Shown here one piece after another: positions 54,731-64,000 of a stretch of DNA of 64,000 nt. Location of the stretch: the NCBI RefSeq assembly GCF_030815855.1, contig NZ_JAUSXG010000001.1, forward strand, positions 5,146,001 to 5,210,000, written 5' to 3'. The notes beneath the pieces are model-generated. The model saw only the letters and a list, made by a program, of their open reading frames with translations. It was not told where the DNA came from and searched no databases. Origin of the DNA: Variovorax paradoxus. Lineage in GTDB: Bacteria > Pseudomonadota > Gammaproteobacteria > Burkholderiales > Burkholderiaceae_C. Position numbers and translations under genes: made by a program. Every line of letters begins with the position of its first letter. Position 1 is the stretch's first letter.

Positions 54731-55742
54731 AGTCTTCAGGCGCCTTGCGGATCACGCCGGCCTCCAGCAGGATGGCCGTGGCTTCCTTCATGAAGCTGGT
54801 GAGCTCGCCCGCGAAGAACTTCTGGTTGGCGGCCTTGTCCTGCCAGCGCAGGTAGGCCGACGACTTGGCGAACTGCTCGCCGGTCTGCTTGACGGCCGAG
54901 CCCATGAGCTCGTTGGCCTTGGCCGGGTCGGCCTTGATCAGGTCGAGCGCCTCGAAGTACGACTGCGTGAGCGCCTGCGCGGCCTTGGCGTTGGCCTTGA
55001 GCCAGGTGGGCGCGCAGCCGACGGTGTCCATCACCATCGGGTAGTCGAGCGTGGTGGCCAGGATCTTGCCGGCGGCGGGGTTGGCGCGCACGGTCGAAAG
55101 ATAGGGCTCATAGGTCATGGCCGCATCGTTCTGGCCGGCCACGAAGGCCTGGGCGGCGGGCTGCGGCTCGAGCGACACCACCTTCACGTCCTTGAGCGTC
55201 ATGCCGTTCTTGCTGAGCATCCAGGCCAGGCCGAAGTACGGCGCGGTGCCGGGCGCGCTCACGCCGATGGCCTTGCCCTTGAGGTCGGCGAAGCTCTTCA
55301 CGTCGTTGCGCACCGCGAGGCCGTCAGCGCCGTAGGACTTGTCCATCTGGAAGATCTGCACGATGGGCACGCCGTTGGCGTTCCAGGCCACGTGCGTTTC
55401 CACCGTGGTGGCCGCGCACTGGATGGCGCCCGAGGCCAGGGCCAGGTGGCGGTCCTTCTGCGGGATCATCTTCAGTTCGACGTCCAGGCCGTTCTTCTTG
55501 AAGATGCCGGCCTTGTCGGCCAGCGAGAGAGGCGCGAAGCCGGTCCAGCCGGACATGCCGAGCGCAATCTTGGTGTCCTGCGCGGCGGCTGTTCCGGCCA
55601 TGCCCGCTGCACATGCGCCTGCTGCCAGCAGGGAAGCGACTTTTAAGAAAACGCCGGGCCGCCCCAAGTTTTCGGGGCCCCCTCGGGGGGCCTGACGCGC
55701 AGCGGCAGGTTCGGGGGCACTGATATCTACGGTCTTGACCAT
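54696..55742 (-). CDS. NitT/TauT-family ABC substrate-binding protein
   Basis: A 348-residue periplasmic binding protein of the SsuA/TauA/NMT1 type. The mature part begins near DTKIALGMSGWTGFAPLSLA and has AGIFKKNGLDVELKMIPQKD and the GKAIGVSAPGTAPYFGLAWM segment. The signal peptide is unusual: the hydrophobic core (VASLLAAGACAAGMAG) comes after about 33 residues. The segment APRGGPENLGRPG just before it is encoded by a hairpin repeat at about 55676-55692. AGGAG before the ATG at 55742 decides the start. HutC-like sites 92-170 bases upstream suggest that it is part of the histidine regulon. Confidence 0.87.
   Translation of the reverse strand: MVKTVDISAPEPAAARQAPRGGPENLGRPGVFLKVASLLAAGACAAGMAGTAAAQDTKIALGMSGWTGFAPLSLADKAGIFKKNGLDVELKMIPQKDRHLALASGAIQCAATTVETHVAWNANGVPIVQIFQMDKSYGADGLAVRNDVKSFADLKGKAIGVSAPGTAPYFGLAWMLSKNGMTLKDVKVVSLEPQPAAQAFVAGQNDAAMTYEPYLSTVRANPAAGKILATTLDYPMVMDTVGCAPTWLKANAKAAQALTQSYFEALDLIKADPAKANELMGSAVKQTGEQFAKSSAYLRWQDKAANQKFFAGELTSFMKEATAILLEAGVIRKAPEDYAATFDASFVK
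55676..55692. repeat. Hairpin repeat inside the binding-protein signal region
   Basis: GGCCCCC-TC-GGGGGGCC type hairpin with a neighbouring gggccgccccaag, resembling short GC-rich repeats seen between genes in Comamonadaceae. It is translated in frame within the leader of the binding protein. Confidence 0.6.
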
Positions 55743-55833
55743 GGGTACTCCTGGTTCTGTTCTCTGGGAAAAAGGTCGGCGGTGCACCCGGAGCCGGGCT
55801 GCGCGCGCTTCGCATTGTTGCCGAGCGCCCCAC

Positions 55834-55846
55834 CTTGTATATACAG
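55834..55846. promoter_or_regulatory. HutC-type operator 1 before the NitT/TauT importer
   Basis: CTTGTATATACAG, differing at one base from the hutH operator (CTTGTATAGACAG on the minus strand). It lies 92 bases upstream of the binding-protein start, in the spacer to recQ. Confidence 0.7.
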
Positions 55847-55900
55847 GATAACCCGAGAGAGCCATTTCGGTGCATTCCTTCAGGAAAACGCACCAGATTG

Positions 55901-55912
55901 CTGTCTATACAG
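55901..55912. promoter_or_regulatory. HutC-type operator 2 before the NitT/TauT importer
   Basis: CTGTCTATACAG, the same half-sites as the hutH operator, about 66 bases from operator 1. Two spaced sites would allow cooperative or looped repression. The recQ start lies about 117 bases away on the other side, so an effect on recQ cannot be excluded. Confidence 0.65.
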
Positions 55913-56028
55913 GGAGGGTGGCGGGACAGGTTTTGCGATTGCAAACCTCGTGCCACAGTCATGTCGATGCCGCTGGGGGACAATCGGCGCTCCCCCTTTT
56001 TTGCCCCCGCCCTTCCCATCCGCTGCCT

Positions 56029-57924
<1,896 letters not shown>

Positions 57925-57947
57925 GCCCGTCGTCGACCGCGTATCGG

Positions 57948-59141
57948 TCAGCTCGCGGGCGGCAGCGTGATCGGCACCGGCCGCGTGAGCAGATCGACAT
58001 AGAGCTCGAAGAAGCGCGCGTTGTCGAACTTCTTCACCACCGTCATCTTCTGCAGCGTGGGCCCTGCGGGCTGCGCGCCGTAGCCGACGGAGCGCCCGTT
58101 GTCGGCGGCGCCGGGCTTGGCGACCACGTCGACATAGCGCTCCACCGTTTGCGTGGCGTAGCTCGGGTCGATGAGATAGGCGAGCGTCAACGTGTCCCAG
58201 ATGTTCTGCGTGTAGGCCGGGTTGTTCTCGAAGCCGTTGGTGCCGCTGAAGCCGTAGCCGTTGAGCTTGCGGAACACCTCGGTCACCGCAGTCGGCTTGG
58301 CCGGATGCGCGATGCGGTCGTAGATGGGCTTGGTCAGGAACACGGTGTCGGTCACGTCGAGCGGCACCACCACCTGCGGGATCGGCAGGCGCACCACGAA
58401 CTGTGCGGCCTCGGGGTCGAACCACCAGTTGAATTCGGCAAACTTGGTGGTGTTGCCCGCCACGTCGATGGCGCCGCCCATGTAGATGATCTTCTTGATG
58501 AGCGGCACGATTTCGGGGTTCTGCTTCACCGCGAGTGCAATGTTGGTGAGCGGGCCGATGGCCAGGATGGTGATCTCGTTCGGGTTGGCCTTCACGGTGT
58601 CCACGATGAAGTCGACAGCGGTCTTGCGCTGCAACACGGTGTGGGTGGCAAAACCGTCCGGCGAGGGCTTCAGGTCGGCATCGGTCTTGGGCTCGGGCGA
58701 GCTCCAGGCGCCCAGGTAGCCGTCGCCGCCGGAGCCGGCAGCCATCTCGGCTTCGATGGTGGCGTAGTCGTGGTTGAACGCGTAGTTCGCACCCGCATAA
58801 ATGCCGATGCGGTTGCCGACGCCGAGCCGCTCGACCGACATCAACGCATCCGCCACGCCCTGCTTGAGCCACTGGTTGCCCGAGACCACGCTGATGCCCA
58901 TGACCTGGACCTTGCCCGAGGCCTGCAGCTGCGCGGCCATGACGCCGAGCTGGCCGTCGTCGCTCATGGTGTTGTAGTCGCTGTCGATGATGATCTTTTG
59001 CGCGGGAGGCGGGGCTGCGCCATAGCCCGGGGCGAGTCCGATGCCGCCGTTGCCGCCATCGCCACCGCCGCCGCAGGCCGACAGCACCGTGGCGAGCAAG
59101 GCCGCGGCCATCCATTGGCGGCGCTGAATCTGAATCTTCAT
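57948..59141 (-). CDS. Nucleoside hydrolase lipoprotein
   Basis: A 397-residue lipid-anchored nucleoside hydrolase. The N-terminal signal has a lipobox (LLATVLSAC), then a Gly-rich spacer. The catalytic domain starts KIIIDSDYNTMSDDGQLGVM; the family norm is Asp-x-Asp followed by Asp-Asp, as seen here. ITILAIGPLTNIALAVKQNP, KIIYMGGAIDVAGNTTKFAE and NWWFDPEAA also match. It would split ribonucleosides outside the cytoplasm. A LacI-type operator (59197-59208) lies 56 bases before the start, so sugar or nucleoside control is likely. Confidence 0.88.
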   Translation of the reverse strand: MKIQIQRRQWMAAALLATVLSACGGGGDGGNGGIGLAPGYGAAPPPAQKIIIDSDYNTMSDDGQLGVMAAQLQASGKVQVMGISVVSGNQWLKQGVADALMSVERLGVGNRIGIYAGANYAFNHDYATIEAEMAAGSGGDGYLGAWSSPEPKTDADLKPSPDGFATHTVLQRKTAVDFIVDTVKANPNEITILAIGPLTNIALAVKQNPEIVPLIKKIIYMGGAIDVAGNTTKFAEFNWWFDPEAAQFVVRLPIPQVVVPLDVTDTVFLTKPIYDRIAHPAKPTAVTEVFRKLNGYGFSGTNGFENNPAYTQNIWDTLTLAYLIDPSYATQTVERYVDVVAKPGAADNGRSVGYGAQPAGPTLQKMTVVKKFDNARFFELYVDLLTRPVPITLPPAS

Positions 59142-59196
59142 TCCGGGCTCCTTCTCTGTGGCTCTCGCCGTGTAGAACTAAATGCCAAACGATTGC

Positions 59197-59208
59197 GCAA
59201 ACGTTTGC
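59197..59208. promoter_or_regulatory. LacI/GalR-type operator before the nucleoside hydrolase
   Basis: GCAAACGTTTGC, a perfect 12-base palindrome with the central CG typical of LacI-family operators. It lies 56 bases upstream of the nucleoside hydrolase ATG. No LacI-family gene is in the window. Confidence 0.65.
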
Positions 59209-59285
59209 TTGAACTCTAATAGGCGAGCCATGGGCGTGGCGAAGGGCAAGGTTTCAAGGGGTAACCGCGACGCCGCCGAAGCGAC

Positions 59286-60875
59286 TCAGCTCGGCGAGGG
59301 CGCGGCTTCGAGCAAGCGGATTTCGCGCAGCGGCGTGCGGTTGAGCAGGTAGGGCTGCTCCTCGGACGTGCCGGATTTCTCGAGCCCCGGCGCAGTCTTG
59401 GCCGAAGCTGATGCGGGGCAAGCGCCGCCGGTGCGAATCGCCAGCGCGGCCGCGAGCCGAGCCTCGGCCGGATCGCCGAGTGCATGGTCGAAATCGTCGG
59501 CCACGGCGCAGTCAGCCGGGAAGCCGTCGCCATAGTCGCCGAAGTTCTTGGCATTGACACCCTGGAACTGGATGGCGAAGTAGCTGGTGCCGCAGTTGTC
59601 CTGCGGCGAGAAGCCATAGGGCTTGCCGCAGGTGGCGCCGCCCACGAGATTGACCTTCACGTCGACGCCGCGCAGGCTGTTGATGACCGATTCGCTCGCC
59701 GAGCAGGTGTCGGGGCCGACCAGCACCGTGACCTGTGAAAGGCCGAGCCTCGGGAGCGCCGTGCCCGTGCGGCTGGTGCCGTAGAACGGAATGATCGTTT
59801 GCGCCGGCGTCAGGTGGAACGGGTTCTTGTCGTTGAACACGAGGCGCTCGAAAGTCTTGCCATCGGTCGCGGCCGGCGCGGACGCCATGTACGCGAGCCG
59901 GCTGGCAATGTTTAGCTGGCCGCCGCCGTTGTAGCGCATGTCGAGCACCAGGTCCTGGATGCCGCTGCCGGCCTTCAGCTGGTTGACCGCATCGATGAGC
60001 TGCGCTTCAGAGGTCGTGATGTGGTCGTTGAAGAGCAGGTAGCCCACGCGGCCGCTCGCGGTGTCGATGGTCTTCACGTTCTGCACCGGCGTGCGCGTGA
60101 CGCTTGCCGCGGCCAGCGTCACGGTACGGGTCGCGGTGCCTTCCTGCAGCTTGAAGGTATGCGATTCGCCGATGGCCGCGGGCGAGATGCCGCGGTTGAT
60201 GACCGTGGTGTTGGTACCGTTGATCACGTCGACGCCATCGACTTCGAGCACCTTCGCACCGCGCGCGATGCCGGCCGAGGCCGCGGGCGACCCCGGCTCG
60301 GTGAATGCGATGCGCAGGTCGCGCGGACGCGAGTTGCGCACGAACGCGAACTCCATGCCGTAGCCAGGCGACACGCCGTTCTGCGAGAGCTGCCGATAGC
60401 GCTCGGTGTCGTACACGTAGTGAAAGCGGTCCTTCGCGCGGCCCGATGCCGTGACGGCCGGGCTCTTGAGCACGCTGAAGTAAGCGACGGGCGTGGCGTA
60501 GTCGGCGGCCTTCAGCGTGGCGGGCACCTCGCCGTACCAGAGATAGGTTTCGTCGATCCAGCCGCGCACCCAGCGCTTCTCGTCGGTCAGCATGCCGGCC
60601 TTGTCGGGGTAGGCCGCGCCGGTTTCGGGATTCGTGCCGCCACGCGGCGCGGCGCACAGGCCGGCCACGGTGGACGAGGCGACGATGGCATCGTTGTCGG
60701 CGGCAGGAGGCGTGGTGGTGGGCGGCAGGAAGATCGGCAGCCCGCCGCCACCGCCACCACCTCCGCCGCCGCCACAACCAGCCAGGACGAAGGCTGCCCA
60801 AGCGAGCGCGGATGCGGCCGCGGTGCGTGCAGTGGAACGCGGCATCTCCCGCGCGTGCGCGTCGAACGCTTTCAT
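59286..60875 (-). CDS. S41-family protease lipoprotein
   Basis: A 529-residue C-terminal-processing-type serine protease, secreted and lipid-anchored. The signal ends in a lipobox (FVLAGC), followed directly by eleven glycines. A PDZ-like domain (about 190-290; FTEPGSPAASAGIARGAKVL) precedes the catalytic domain with VGYLLFNDHITTSEAQL and LVLDMRYNGGGQLNIASRLA. The nucleophile is probably the Ser in GPDTCSASESVINSL, and GGATCGKPYGF holds the Lys. The ATG at 60875 gives the signal peptide directly. Substrates unknown. Confidence 0.9.
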   Translation of the reverse strand: MKAFDAHAREMPRSTARTAAASALAWAAFVLAGCGGGGGGGGGGGLPIFLPPTTTPPAADNDAIVASSTVAGLCAAPRGGTNPETGAAYPDKAGMLTDEKRWVRGWIDETYLWYGEVPATLKAADYATPVAYFSVLKSPAVTASGRAKDRFHYVYDTERYRQLSQNGVSPGYGMEFAFVRNSRPRDLRIAFTEPGSPAASAGIARGAKVLEVDGVDVINGTNTTVINRGISPAAIGESHTFKLQEGTATRTVTLAAASVTRTPVQNVKTIDTASGRVGYLLFNDHITTSEAQLIDAVNQLKAGSGIQDLVLDMRYNGGGQLNIASRLAYMASAPAATDGKTFERLVFNDKNPFHLTPAQTIIPFYGTSRTGTALPRLGLSQVTVLVGPDTCSASESVINSLRGVDVKVNLVGGATCGKPYGFSPQDNCGTSYFAIQFQGVNAKNFGDYGDGFPADCAVADDFDHALGDPAEARLAAALAIRTGGACPASASAKTAPGLEKSGTSEEQPYLLNRTPLREIRLLEAAPSPS

Positions 60876-60958
60876 ATCGAACTCCTCCTCGTGTCCGTTG
60901 CGACGGACGGTGTTTTTCTGTCTGCCGTGTTCGGCGGCGGTGACTGGCTGTTGTCTAC

Positions 60959-63283
60959 CTACTGCACAAAACCGATGCCGCGCGATTCGCGCACCTCGGG
61001 CTTGATGCGGTGCTCGGCCTCGAGCTGGTCCAGGAATTCGGCGGCCGAAAACTCGACCGCGAGAATGTCCGTCTGCCGCTTCACGGCCGCGAAATCGCCC
61101 GGGCACAGTTGCGTCAACTTCGCCAGGCGTGCCTTGATCTCGCCGGTCAGCAGCGCGGCATCGCCGGCCAGCGCCTCGGTCACGAACATGCGCTCGCGCT
61201 GGAGTGCGGTGAGCGGCATGAACTTGATCTTGAAGGTGAAGCGCCTGAGCGCCGCCTGGTCGAGCCGGTCGAGCAGGTTGGTGGTGCAGATGAAGACGCC
61301 GTTGAAGCGTTCCATGCCCTGCAGCATCTCGTTGACCTCGGTCACCTCGTAGGTGCGCTGGGCGCCGCGCCGGTCTTGCAGGAAGCTGTCGGCCTCGTCG
61401 AGCAGCAGCACGGCCTTTTCGGCTTCCGCTTCCTTGAACATGGCGGCCATGTTCTGCTCGGTCTCGCCGACGTATTTGCTCATGAGGTCACTGGCCTGCT
61501 TGATGATGAGCGGCCGGCCGATGGCCTTGGCGATGTGCTCGGCCAGCGCGGTCTTGCCGGTGCCGGGCGCGCCGTAGAAACACAGCGTGCCGTGGCCGCG
61601 CGCCTTCAGCGCCGCGACGATGCGCGGGACTTCGAAGCGGGTCTCGACGTTGAGCATGTCGAGGTCGTAGGTGGTGACGCTGCGCCGCTCGCCCAGGCCG
61701 GTGTCGAGCGTGCCCAGCGCGAGGTCGGCGTTCTTGAGCTGCCGCTCGATCAGCGTCTCCATCGATGCGCCGTCGGTTTGCGCGAGCCCCGCAAAGCGCA
61801 CGGCGGTGCGGATCTGCGCGGGCGTGAGGCCTTTGCGCTCGGCCAGCTTGGCGGTGAAGGCCTCGGACACGACGATGCCTTCGAGCGTTTTCTTGACCAG
61901 CTGCTCGCGCGCGCCGGGCGGCGGCGACTTGAGTTCGAGGTGGTACGCAAAGCGGCGCCGGAATGCGGGGTCGATCTGCTCGATGCGGTTGGTGACCCAC
62001 AGCGTGGGCACGGGGTTGGCTTCGAGAATCTGGTTGACCCAGGCCTTGCCGCTCACGCTGCCGCTGGTGGGCGCCGGAATCTGCTCGGCGCGCGCCATGA
62101 ACTGCGCGGCCTCGGTGCTGATGGGCGGAAACACGTCCTCCACCTCGTCGAACAGCAGCGCGGCCTGCGCGCTGCCCTTGAGGAACACCTGCGCGATCTG
62201 CAGCGAGCGGTAGCGGTCGCGGCCGCTCAGCGAGTTGCCGTCGCGGTCGGCGTATTCGACCTCGAACAGCTCGAGGCCTGCGGCCTGCGCCACCACCTTG
62301 GCGAGTTCGGTCTTGCCGGTGCCGGGGGGTCCGTAGAGCAGCACATTGACGCCGGGCTCCTTGCGCGCCACTGCGGCGCGCAACAGCGTGACGAGCATTT
62401 GCGCATCTTCCTCGACGAAGGAAAAGTCGTGCGCCGTGAGCGTGCTCTTGGCGGAGGGCCGCGTGAACACGGCCATGAGCTCGTTGTGGTCGCGGTACTC
62501 GCGCATCAGCACCGGCGGCAGCTTTTCGCTGACCTTCATCAGGTCGGCCAAGTCGGTGATGTTGTGCTCGGAGATCAGGTTCTCGACCAGCCCGATGCGC
62601 TCGAGCCGCGAGCCCGCGCGCAGCGCCTCGCCCACCTCGCTCGCATTGACGCCTGCGATGTCCGCAATGGCCGCATAAGCCTCGGGCGCGTTGTTGACCT
62701 TGAACTCGACCAAGAGCGAGCGCAGGTCACGCTGGTAGCGCGCCAGCGTGCCGTAGAGCAGCAGCGCGCGCTCGGCCTTGTTGAGTTGCAACAGGCCCGC
62801 CAGCGCATCGATGTTCTTCTCGACCAGCGTCGACTGCTTGCGCAGCGCATGGGTGAGCCAGTCGCGCGTCACGGCCAGTACCGAGAGCAGATCCTTCGGG
62901 TAGTCCTTGGCGTACTCGTCCAGATAGAAGAAGAGCGTGCCTTCTTCATACGGGCCGCGCCATACGCCGTGCCGCTCGAGCAGCGTGCGGCCGTCGAAGT
63001 TCTCGACGCCCTTCCAGGCCTCGTTGCCCGCGCAGCGCCGGCCGAGGAATTCGCGCAGCCGCTGAAGCACCGCGACGGGCCACACCAGATGGCGGCCGGT
63101 GAGCGACAAGAGGCCGTTGATGTCGCGCCGCACGTTGAAGCGCGGCCCCTGCTTGGCGGCGAGCGTGAGCACGAAGTGCGAGCACATCAGCTCGAGCACC
63201 GGCGCACCCTTGAGCCCAGGCGACGGCAATGCCTGCCCGCGTACCGCAGCAGCCACGACATCGACACCTGCACGCTTGACCAT
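60959..63283 (-). CDS. Tandem AAA+ ATPase
   Basis: A 774-residue cytoplasmic protein with two AAA+ modules after an N-terminal helical region of about 300 residues. Module 1 (about 320-510) has GPPGTGKTELAKVVAQ and ALLFDEVEDVFPP. Module 2 (about 555-720) has GAPGTGKTALAEHIAKAIG, VLLLDEADSFLQDRRGA and an NLLDRLDQAALRRFTFKI sensor/arginine-finger region. The order resembles Cdc48-like or ClpA-like remodelling ATPases, but the N-terminal region does not match those I know. It is divergent from threonine dehydratase. Which substrate it remodels cannot be said. Confidence 0.85.
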   Translation of the reverse strand: MVKRAGVDVVAAAVRGQALPSPGLKGAPVLELMCSHFVLTLAAKQGPRFNVRRDINGLLSLTGRHLVWPVAVLQRLREFLGRRCAGNEAWKGVENFDGRTLLERHGVWRGPYEEGTLFFYLDEYAKDYPKDLLSVLAVTRDWLTHALRKQSTLVEKNIDALAGLLQLNKAERALLLYGTLARYQRDLRSLLVEFKVNNAPEAYAAIADIAGVNASEVGEALRAGSRLERIGLVENLISEHNITDLADLMKVSEKLPPVLMREYRDHNELMAVFTRPSAKSTLTAHDFSFVEEDAQMLVTLLRAAVARKEPGVNVLLYGPPGTGKTELAKVVAQAAGLELFEVEYADRDGNSLSGRDRYRSLQIAQVFLKGSAQAALLFDEVEDVFPPISTEAAQFMARAEQIPAPTSGSVSGKAWVNQILEANPVPTLWVTNRIEQIDPAFRRRFAYHLELKSPPPGAREQLVKKTLEGIVVSEAFTAKLAERKGLTPAQIRTAVRFAGLAQTDGASMETLIERQLKNADLALGTLDTGLGERRSVTTYDLDMLNVETRFEVPRIVAALKARGHGTLCFYGAPGTGKTALAEHIAKAIGRPLIIKQASDLMSKYVGETEQNMAAMFKEAEAEKAVLLLDEADSFLQDRRGAQRTYEVTEVNEMLQGMERFNGVFICTTNLLDRLDQAALRRFTFKIKFMPLTALQRERMFVTEALAGDAALLTGEIKARLAKLTQLCPGDFAAVKRQTDILAVEFSAAEFLDQLEAEHRIKPEVRESRGIGFVQ

Positions 63284-63390
63284 CAGACAACCTCCGGACG
63301 AGGAACTTCCTGGGGCGACCTTAACGCAGACTTTTCCCTTCGGGAAGACGCAGGAACGGTAAAAACCCTGATGGTGCGATTCCAGCCACA

Positions 63391-64000
63391 ATGCCCGCCA
63401 TGGTCGGAATCGAAGAAATCCGGCGCGCCGCGGCGCGCCTGCAGGGTCAGGTGCTCAATACGCCCTGCGTCGAGTCGCGCACGCTCTCCGAGATCGTGGG
63501 CGCCCAGGTGTTCCTGAAATTCGAGAATCTGCAGTTCACCTCTTCGTTCAAGGAACGCGGGGCGTGCAACAAGCTGGTCGATCTTTCGGAAAACGGGGCT
63601 CGCGGCGACGGCCAGGAAACGACGCGCGGCGTGGTGGCCATGTCGGCCGGCAACCATGCCCAGGGCGTGGCCTACCACGCGCAGCGGCTCGGCTTGCGCG
63701 CGCTCATCGTGATGCCGCGCTTCACGCCGGGCGTGAAGATCGAGCGCACGCGCGGCTTCGGCGCCGAAGTGGTGCTGCACGGCGACACGCTCGACGCGGC
63801 GCGCGCACATGCGCTGGAGCTGGCCGAACGCGAAGGGCTGACCTTCGTTCATCCGTACGACGACGAGGCCATCATCGCGGGCCAGGGCACCGTGGCGCTC
63901 GAAATGCTCGACGTGGTGCCCGACCTCGACATGCTGGTGGTGTCGGTGGGCGGCGGCGGGTTGATTGCGGGCATGGCCGTTGCGGCGCGCGACCGCAAGC
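63391..64000 (+). CDS. Threonine ammonia-lyase, partial
   Basis: PLP enzyme that converts threonine to 2-oxobutyrate, usually for isoleucine synthesis or threonine breakdown. Visible parts are the PLP lysine in TSSFKERGACNKL, VVAMSAGNHAQGVAYHAQRL, and the phosphate-binding VSVGGGGLIAGMAVAAR at the window edge. About 203 residues are present. The C-terminal half, including any regulatory ACT domain, lies outside, so biosynthetic and catabolic forms cannot be told apart. The start is ATG 63391 or 63400. Confidence 0.92.
   Translation, partial: MPAMVGIEEIRRAAARLQGQVLNTPCVESRTLSEIVGAQVFLKFENLQFTSSFKERGACNKLVDLSENGARGDGQETTRGVVAMSAGNHAQGVAYHAQRLGLRALIVMPRFTPGVKIERTRGFGAEVVLHGDTLDAARAHALELAEREGLTFVHPYDDEAIIAGQGTVALEMLDVVPDLDMLVVSVGGGGLIAGMAVAARDRK

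Noticed and set aside
61010..63517. 835-codon plus-strand frame opposite the AAA+ ATPase
   Set aside because: An antisense shadow; the minus strand has both sets of Walker motifs.

Overview
The window looks like chromosome from a GC-rich betaproteobacterium of the Comamonadaceae, most like Variovorax. This is inferred from gene content, the split methionine synthase, the SAH riboswitch and the types of short repeat; no database search was possible.

Layout. 1-3139: the end of a type VI secretion operon (tssA, tssB, partial tssC, leftward). 3253-14241: a mixed stretch of metabolic and accessory genes (FAH-family hydrolase, CusF-like small protein, GST, DHFR-like reductase, acyltransferase, SnoaL-like protein, GNAT, Tat-exported alpha/beta hydrolase). 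It contains a complete IS66-family element (8672-11204) with an exact 8-bp target duplication that splits a cupin/JmjC-type gene. 14464-33169: a nicotinamide/nicotinate catabolic island. Leftward from 30149 run 6-hydroxynicotinate reductase, a UPF0280 (ApbE-like) protein, two DUF1185 'amino acid synthesis' paralogues, a Liv-type ABC importer with two binding proteins, a Tat-exported nicotinamidase and the cytochrome-linked nicotinate dehydrogenase nicA/nicB. Rightward from 30465 run a ferredoxin-NADP reductase, a TetR regulator and an enamidase. 33297-36471: a three-gene membrane glycosyltransferase operon. 36521-42835: methionine synthase split into two genes, with a SAH riboswitch before the larger one and a PACE efflux/LysR pair and an SH3 protein in between. 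42884-52710: a complete histidine utilisation operon (hutC-H-U-ABC-D-I-F-G, the formylglutamate branch). 53046-55742: a NitT/TauT-type ABC importer with HutC-like operators in front of it. 56029-64000: recQ, a nucleoside hydrolase lipoprotein behind a LacI-type operator, an S41 protease lipoprotein, a double AAA+ ATPase and a partial threonine dehydratase.

How the genes fit together. The nicotinate island appears to join an aerobic, cytochrome c-linked hydroxylase (NicAB) to the reductive 6-hydroxynicotinate route known from Eubacterium barkeri (6-hydroxynicotinate reductase, then enamidase, giving 2-formylglutarate). None of the oxidative nicC/D/E/F/X genes is present. The later steps from 2-formylglutarate are not visible; the DUF1185 pair and UPF0280 protein are candidates for unknown roles in the pathway.

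A second theme is small mobile or repeated DNA shaping genes. A REP-like hairpin family occurs six times. One pair is translated in frame as the linker of NicB. Another straddles the hutI/hutF junction and supplies both the tail of HutI and the head of HutF. Two further inverted-repeat families lie at 22455-22921 and 52773-52984, and another hairpin repeat lies in the leader of the NitT/TauT binding protein.
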